From: Adineta steineri
Lineage: Eukaryota; Rotifera; Eurotatoria; Adinetida; Adinetidae
Length of the DNA stretch: 64,000 bases
Direction: 5' to 3'
NCBI GenBank assembly: GCA_905250115.1
Contig: CAJNOI010000053.1
Coordinates: forward strand, 471,388 to 535,387
Positions 59,761 to 64,000 of the stretch are shown in pieces. Position 1 is the first letter of the stretch. Each line of letters begins with the position of its first letter. The translations under genes were made by a program, and so were the position numbers. Below the pieces are notes generated by a model. It was not told the DNA's origin and did not search any database. It worked only from the letters and a program-made list of their open reading frames with translations.

Positions 59761-59993
59761 GAGATCAGACTGCATCGTGGATGGCAATGAGTAAAATAAG
59801 GGTACGTAAATACCGTTAGCCTGTGCGATATGTTTTAAATATTATATGGCAGTTGATGTCAGCAGATGCAGTTTTTCAAGCTCCAATGGATGAACGAAAC
59901 CCATATCATTTTCCGGATGAAATGTGTGATGCAGTATTTTATTAATATCCGTGTTTTTCCACTAGTAAGCTCCATTTTTAGATATTAATACTG

Positions 59994-60629
59994 ATGTCAA
60001 AGAAAACGAGTCGACTTCTAACCAGCCTTCTTCTCTTGATTGTCGTGTTAGCAATACATCATCGAACGACAAATGAAATCAGTTCCGCATTGACGCCGTT
60101 GTCAGTACTAGATGGTCTCAAGCCGCCAGTGCACCTCAACGCCTGTACTGTAATTCTGGGCGCACGGCGTATGGGTGGCAATGAGTGTATGGCAGATCGA
60201 ATATTCTACCTATTCGGTTTTTATCATTTATACATTAACTTTTTCAAGAATCGAACCGACTTCGGTCTAGTCGAAGGTGGACACATTGGGACGAAATTCG
60301 CTAGTGGTGGAATTTCTTGGGCTTCGGTCAAAGAACTCAATTGGGAACATGAGGGACGTCAATGGCTTTTATGTAATACGACCGGCGATTGTCCACGTCT
60401 TATCAATTGTTTGCGGAACAACACCAAGACTTATAATCGTTCTAGGCCTCCATATCACTTCCTTTATGGGCCGAACAGTAATTCGTTCGTGTGGTGGATC
60501 TTGTACGTCTGTGACATTGATATCAGACCTGTCGTGTCCTACTATTCCTACATCGGCATCCACTATTTCTCGCGATACACGCCACCAAAAAAAAACACTT
60601 CCAGTTTTTTTTTGTTGAAGTCCGATTAA
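59994..60629 (+). CDS. Predicted secreted protein with GPNSNSFV motif
   Basis: A frame of 211 codons, with a start giving a signal-anchor-like segment (SRLLTSLLLLIVVLAIH). The centre has GGHIGTKFASGGISWASVKE and the distal part PPYHFLYGPNSNSFVWWIL. A GPNSNSFV-like block after YXFLXG is seen in some bacterial uncharacterised families (DUF3750-like), possibly amidase-related; that link is weak. Cys pairs (CNTTGDCPRLINC) suggest an extracellular location. The 3' end becomes Lys/Ser/Phe-rich, which may mark a frame error or true tail. I cannot assign a function. Confidence 0.5.
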   Translation: MSKKTSRLLTSLLLLIVVLAIHHRTTNEISSALTPLSVLDGLKPPVHLNACTVILGARRMGGNECMADRIFYLFGFYHLYINFFKNRTDFGLVEGGHIGTKFASGGISWASVKELNWEHEGRQWLLCNTTGDCPRLINCLRNNTKTYNRSRPPYHFLYGPNSNSFVWWILYVCDIDIRPVVSYYSYIGIHYFSRYTPPKKNTSSFFLLKSD

Positions 60630-61261
60630 AGTATTGTACTGCTATGTATGATTTTTTAAAGAGTTACTCATAATAAACTCCTCTGGTAATAGAAGCTCCT
60701 CCCATATTAAAAAACCCTCTCCCTATTAGAAGCTTCCTATAAAATGGGCGATGTGAAAAATTTATTAGAAGTCCCTCATTTAAAACAAAATTTTAATTTT
60801 TGAAAATTGTTTTCACTATTTTCATAGTAGAGCTGTCAAAATTTCGAGATTTCAAGAAAAAATTTGTTCAATCTTTGTTTACCAGCATGAAAATCTCAAA
60901 ATCCCCTTGATAATTGTCTGAGCAACTCTTATAAACTCTGAAAATCTCTGAAGTCTTTTGAGCAATTTTTGCACCCGAAACCATCGCAAAAGTTTGGCAC
61001 CTAATAGAAGCCGCTCATAAAAAATGTGAACACTTGGACAGTTTTGAGACCCCGTGGGCTTGCATTCGTGAGGGTGGGGTAGAGATCGTGATTTCTTACT
61101 TTTATCAAGTTTTTAGATGGGTGAGGTGTTGATAATGAGTTAATAGAAATATGAAAGTAGGAGAGATATAATTCTTCATGTTGTGTGTCCACGATCATTG
61201 ATATAGAATCTTTATCGAATGTCCACAATAATATGCTTTGAATAGCACAAACGACTAGTGT
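60630..61261. other. Spacer, no supported gene
   Basis: AT-rich. Words such as TTAGAAGTCCCTC and TAATAGAAGC recur (60.68-60.78 kb, 61.00 kb, and near 22.85 kb), but I could not define an element. Confidence 0.35.
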
Positions 61262-61330
61262 AAAAGTAAATGTGGAAACCTCGGATTAAAATCCGAGTGT
61301 TATGTGTACTTCAAAAAGTAACGAGTCATC
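61262..61330 (+). repeat. Dispersed repeat shared with 10545-10620
   Basis: TGTGGAAACCTCGGATTAAA, the hairpin CTCGGATTAAAATCCGAG, then TTATGTGTACTTCAAAAAGT. Almost the same as the reverse complement of 10545-10620. Confidence 0.7.
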
Positions 61331-61708
61331 ATAGTATGTCTAGACATCAAGATTATCCTAGCAAGCTGTTTTTCCTAAGACTCGATTTTTTTAATATTTA
61401 AAAAGTAAAAATAATTGATGATAGATAGATTTTCATCAAACTGTGTAGAAAAAAAATCATCATTGGGCGCACTAAGAAACTGTCCCCTAGGCCCTGCAGA
61501 TGTTCTCTTTTTGTCCCGTAAGATACGGCGAGGAGTTAGTTCCGGAGCCTTTATTTATTTGGATAAATGAAAATTTGTTTATTTTAATTAATTATTCTGG
61601 TAGTTTATGGAACCTTCCTTCATTTTATTAACTCATATTAATTAAGTCATGTTGGTGTATGTAAATATGTATTGTTAATAAGATGTTTATTAACTAAGCG
61701 TGGATATA

Positions 61709-61729
61709 GAAGAAGAAGAAGAAGAAGAG
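61709..61729. repeat. (GAA)n microsatellite
   Basis: About seven GAA/AGA triplets in a row, inside sequence with no gene. Confidence 0.9.
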
Positions 61730-62248
61730 AAACAACGGAGAATACAAGAACAACAAGTGAAATGAAAGAAGAACAAGAAGAGAAAGAGAACGTACTAATA
61801 CACACACGTATAGACGCATACATATGTATATATAGGATAGAGAGGAAGGAATAAACCAACCTACATGAGAGAAATGGATGAATCCATATGTATATACGAT
61901 ATACATATGAAATGTATAGTTGGGAAAGACCAACGAATATGTCCTGGATTGTTGTCAGGGAAGTTGCCAATATGTAGTGTACTAGGCATATTGGAACTTA
62001 TCTACAGTGTATAAATTGTTGAGGATTAATTCGAAAGGGTTAGAGAGCATCATAATGATTGCCAGTAAAATGAATACATAAACTCAATTTGTTCATATCT
62101 GATTTGTATGCAATATATTTAAGATGATCACCTGCGGTTCCTTTATCGAATCGATCGATCAAATTTTGTATATTAGTATCGGATGGAATATAGTGTCCAT
62201 GTTTTGGATTATTGTCGCATTTGATATATGAATAAATAGGCTGACATT

Positions 62249-63509
62249 AAGGAGGAAACGGAGGATTTTCGGGATTGCCAATCCTTGAAAATACCAAAAT
62301 TACGCATCGTATAAATGTATGGAATGTCTTCATAACACGAATTTTTGTCTAATACTGAGCTTGTTAATATATTTATTTCGATTTTGGAGACTTATTCAGA
62401 TGTAATAACCAGAGGTACAGAATCTACCCGTGTGCGGCACCGCGCGGTGGGGGAAATTTGTTAGATCTGGGGAAATTTCGGAAAATTTTTGAGTCTGGGA
62501 ACGTTTCGAAAAATAACTTTTTTCCATTTGAAAAAGATCACAAGCTGTAATGTCTCTACCTATGAGCTTCTTGCTTTTGTGTTATTAACTATTTCTTTCT
62601 TTTTGTCCTGTTTCTCTTTCCTCGTGCTTAGTTTTTCTCTTTCTCTCAGTTCCATGTGTTCTGTTTTGTTGCTCCGCGCGCGTGAGTGTATGTCAGTGGT
62701 ATGTGTATGAGATATCTTTCGCACTCTGCTCTTCTGGTATAATGCTTCATTTGTTGTTTTGTTCTGATTTTGATGTGTTTTTTTGATTTTTCTAGCTGGG
62801 GAAATTTCTCGAAAAAAATTTTAACGGTGGGGAAATTTTTGCTTTTTACGGCAGATTCTGCACCTCTGGTAATAACTATGGGTAACTATATCAAAAATGC
62901 ACATAGTTCCCTAATTCCGGTCAGAATTCAGCCCAACTGTTAACTCAGAGATCGTAATTTGGAACTCACAAATTTACGTTTATTTTCTCTGTTCGTGTGA
63001 TTACAAACTATAATCACTCGTTAGACATCAAACATTAAACAGATTTGATTAAGAAAAAGAATCAATGCTTGACATATACAGAACATCTCACGATCAGAAC
63101 TATAGGACACGCATTGAGGTTCACAATAAACTATTATCATTTCATCAAGATGGTATCCACTTCTGCTATGAAGAAAGTAGTCATTTTCGACTATCTTCAT
63201 GAAGCATACGATTATTTTGAGTTCACTCGTTTCTCACAAAAATATCCCCAATCATCTCAATTTCAATAATATCGAGAGCATTACTCCTCACCCGCACAAT
63301 TTAAAAGCTACGTTAATATCTCATATAGTTGCGCTATTTTTTCAACAGATTTAGTTTCAATTTAAAAACCTCTATGCCAGAGAAAGATTCGTGTTATCAG
63401 GACATTTCATACATTTATACGATCCGTAATTTTGCGATTTCTGAGATTTTTCTCGGATTTTGGGGATTTTCAAGGATTGGCAATCCCGAAAATCCGCTGT
63501 TTCCTCCTT
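62249..63509. mobile_element. TIR element with GGAGGAAACGG ends, 1.26 kb
   Basis: Left AAGGAGGAAACGGAGGATTT followed by TCGGGATTGCCAATCCTTGAAAAT is mirrored at the right with two mismatches, about 43 bp in all. No clear target duplication seen. The ends resemble those of the intronic element at 6782-6977. It is interrupted by the hAT at 62410-62868. A similar end (CCGCCGTTTCCCCCTTGG) at about 63567-63584 suggests a second, overlapping copy. Confidence 0.7.
62410..62868. mobile_element. hAT MITE, 459 bp, nested
   Basis: CAGAGGTACAGAATCTACC at the left and (reverse complement) CAGAGGTGCAGAATCTGCC at the right, with a perfect 8-bp duplication GTAATAAC (62402-62409 and 62869-62876). Interior carries GGGGAAATTT words near both ends. 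No transposase. Confidence 0.92.
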
Positions 63510-63590
63510 GAAAACAGTGGTTTATAAATCCCAGTGAAATCTTGAAAATCCGTAAACTACGAAATCCGCCGTTTCCCCCTTGGAAATACC

Positions 63591-63885
63591 GATATTTGGG
63601 GAATTTTAAAACACATAGTTTCAGCTATGGGAAATTTGATTATATCATTGGATAGAACTCATCGAGTTGTACTTGGAACAAGAATAGGAGTATTGGAACA
63701 TGTTCTTAGACGAATCTCAACTACTTTTATTATAGAAGTTCGGATTTCTAAAATGAAACACCGATATTTGGGGATTTGAAACCACATAGTCTCAGCTATG
63801 GGAAATCTGATTATACCATTGGATAGAACTCATCGAGTTGTACTTGAAACAAGAATAGGAGTATTGCAACATTTTCTTCTGTGAA
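63591..63885. repeat. 172-bp tandem duplication
   Basis: Two units starting with GATATTTGGGGA at 63591 and 63763 share CACATAGTNTCAGCTATGGG, CATTGGATAGAACTCATCGA, GTTGTACTTG and ACAAGAATAGGAGTATTG. The copies differ by a few substitutions. Confidence 0.85.
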
Positions 63886-64000
63886 TTTGGGCTATTTTTA
63901 CTCGAATCTTGGGCTAATAACCTCACCTACGTCATCATTTCATGAGTTATAACTACAGTGCGTGTTTGTAAAGTCTGATACCATTTTGGATTTTCCACTC

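Noticed and set aside
61647..61970. Ser/Leu-rich ORFs opposite the GAA microsatellite
   Set aside because: Low-complexity translation of the microsatellite and AT-rich flanks; two overlapping frames look equally good.
1..64000. CRISPR array or bacterial operon
   Set aside because: No spacer-repeat array with constant repeats; the genes are spliced and eukaryotic. The 30-bp satellite at 48-51 kb has no unique spacers.

Overview
The window is AT-rich eukaryotic DNA. Genes are split by many 41-60 bp GT/AG introns and separated by repeat-dense spacers. The gene content (polycystin-1-like, PMCA-type ATPase and FEM-1-like sequence, an NHL propeller joined to a Thr-rich linker) together with the tiny introns and many short DNA transposons suggests a small-genome metazoan. 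A bdelloid rotifer is my best guess; this is inference, not proof. A 10-base N run at 13502-13511 marks a scaffold join.

Layout. 1-5.2 kb: spacer with three TA-flanked fold-back elements. 5.2-9.5 kb: a 13-exon PMCA-like Ca2+-ATPase (+) with altered catalytic and ion-site motifs. 9.5-13.5 kb: repeats and a broken FEM-1-like fragment. 13.6-20.1 kb: two convergent paralogous membrane-protein genes. The + strand copy is split by a 3.7 kb hAT transposon with a perfect 8-bp target duplication; the - strand copy is intact. 20.2-24.2 kb: a 1.1 kb TIR element and a decayed mariner. 24.2-37.1 kb (-): a large polycystin-1-like gene (REJ, GAIN/GPS, PLAT, polycystin channel). Its Thr-rich exon is phase-compatible with an NHL-propeller exon 4.4 kb upstream.

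38.5-45.5 kb is a nested transposon nest: a TTAA-flanked element, a nearly fully palindromic hAT, and a larger hAT carrying a second hAT inside it. 48-51 kb is a degenerate 30-bp satellite whose - strand reads as a decapeptide repeat; it is interrupted by another hAT. 51-58 kb holds an inverted-repeat element, several pseudogenes (SRPBCC-like, an extracellular-type protein, a hAT fragment) and a tRNA-Leu-like pseudogene. 58.5-60.6 kb holds two small predicted secreted-protein genes. 61-64 kb is repeat-rich, with one hAT element inside another TIR element.

Only a minority of the window is intact host coding sequence: the ATPase, the polycystin/NHL locus (with one possible frameshift), the - strand membrane paralog and two small secreted proteins. 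Most of the remainder is transposon-derived. At least six hAT elements are defined by matching 8-bp duplications, so non-autonomous and autonomous hAT activity appears to have shaped this locus most.
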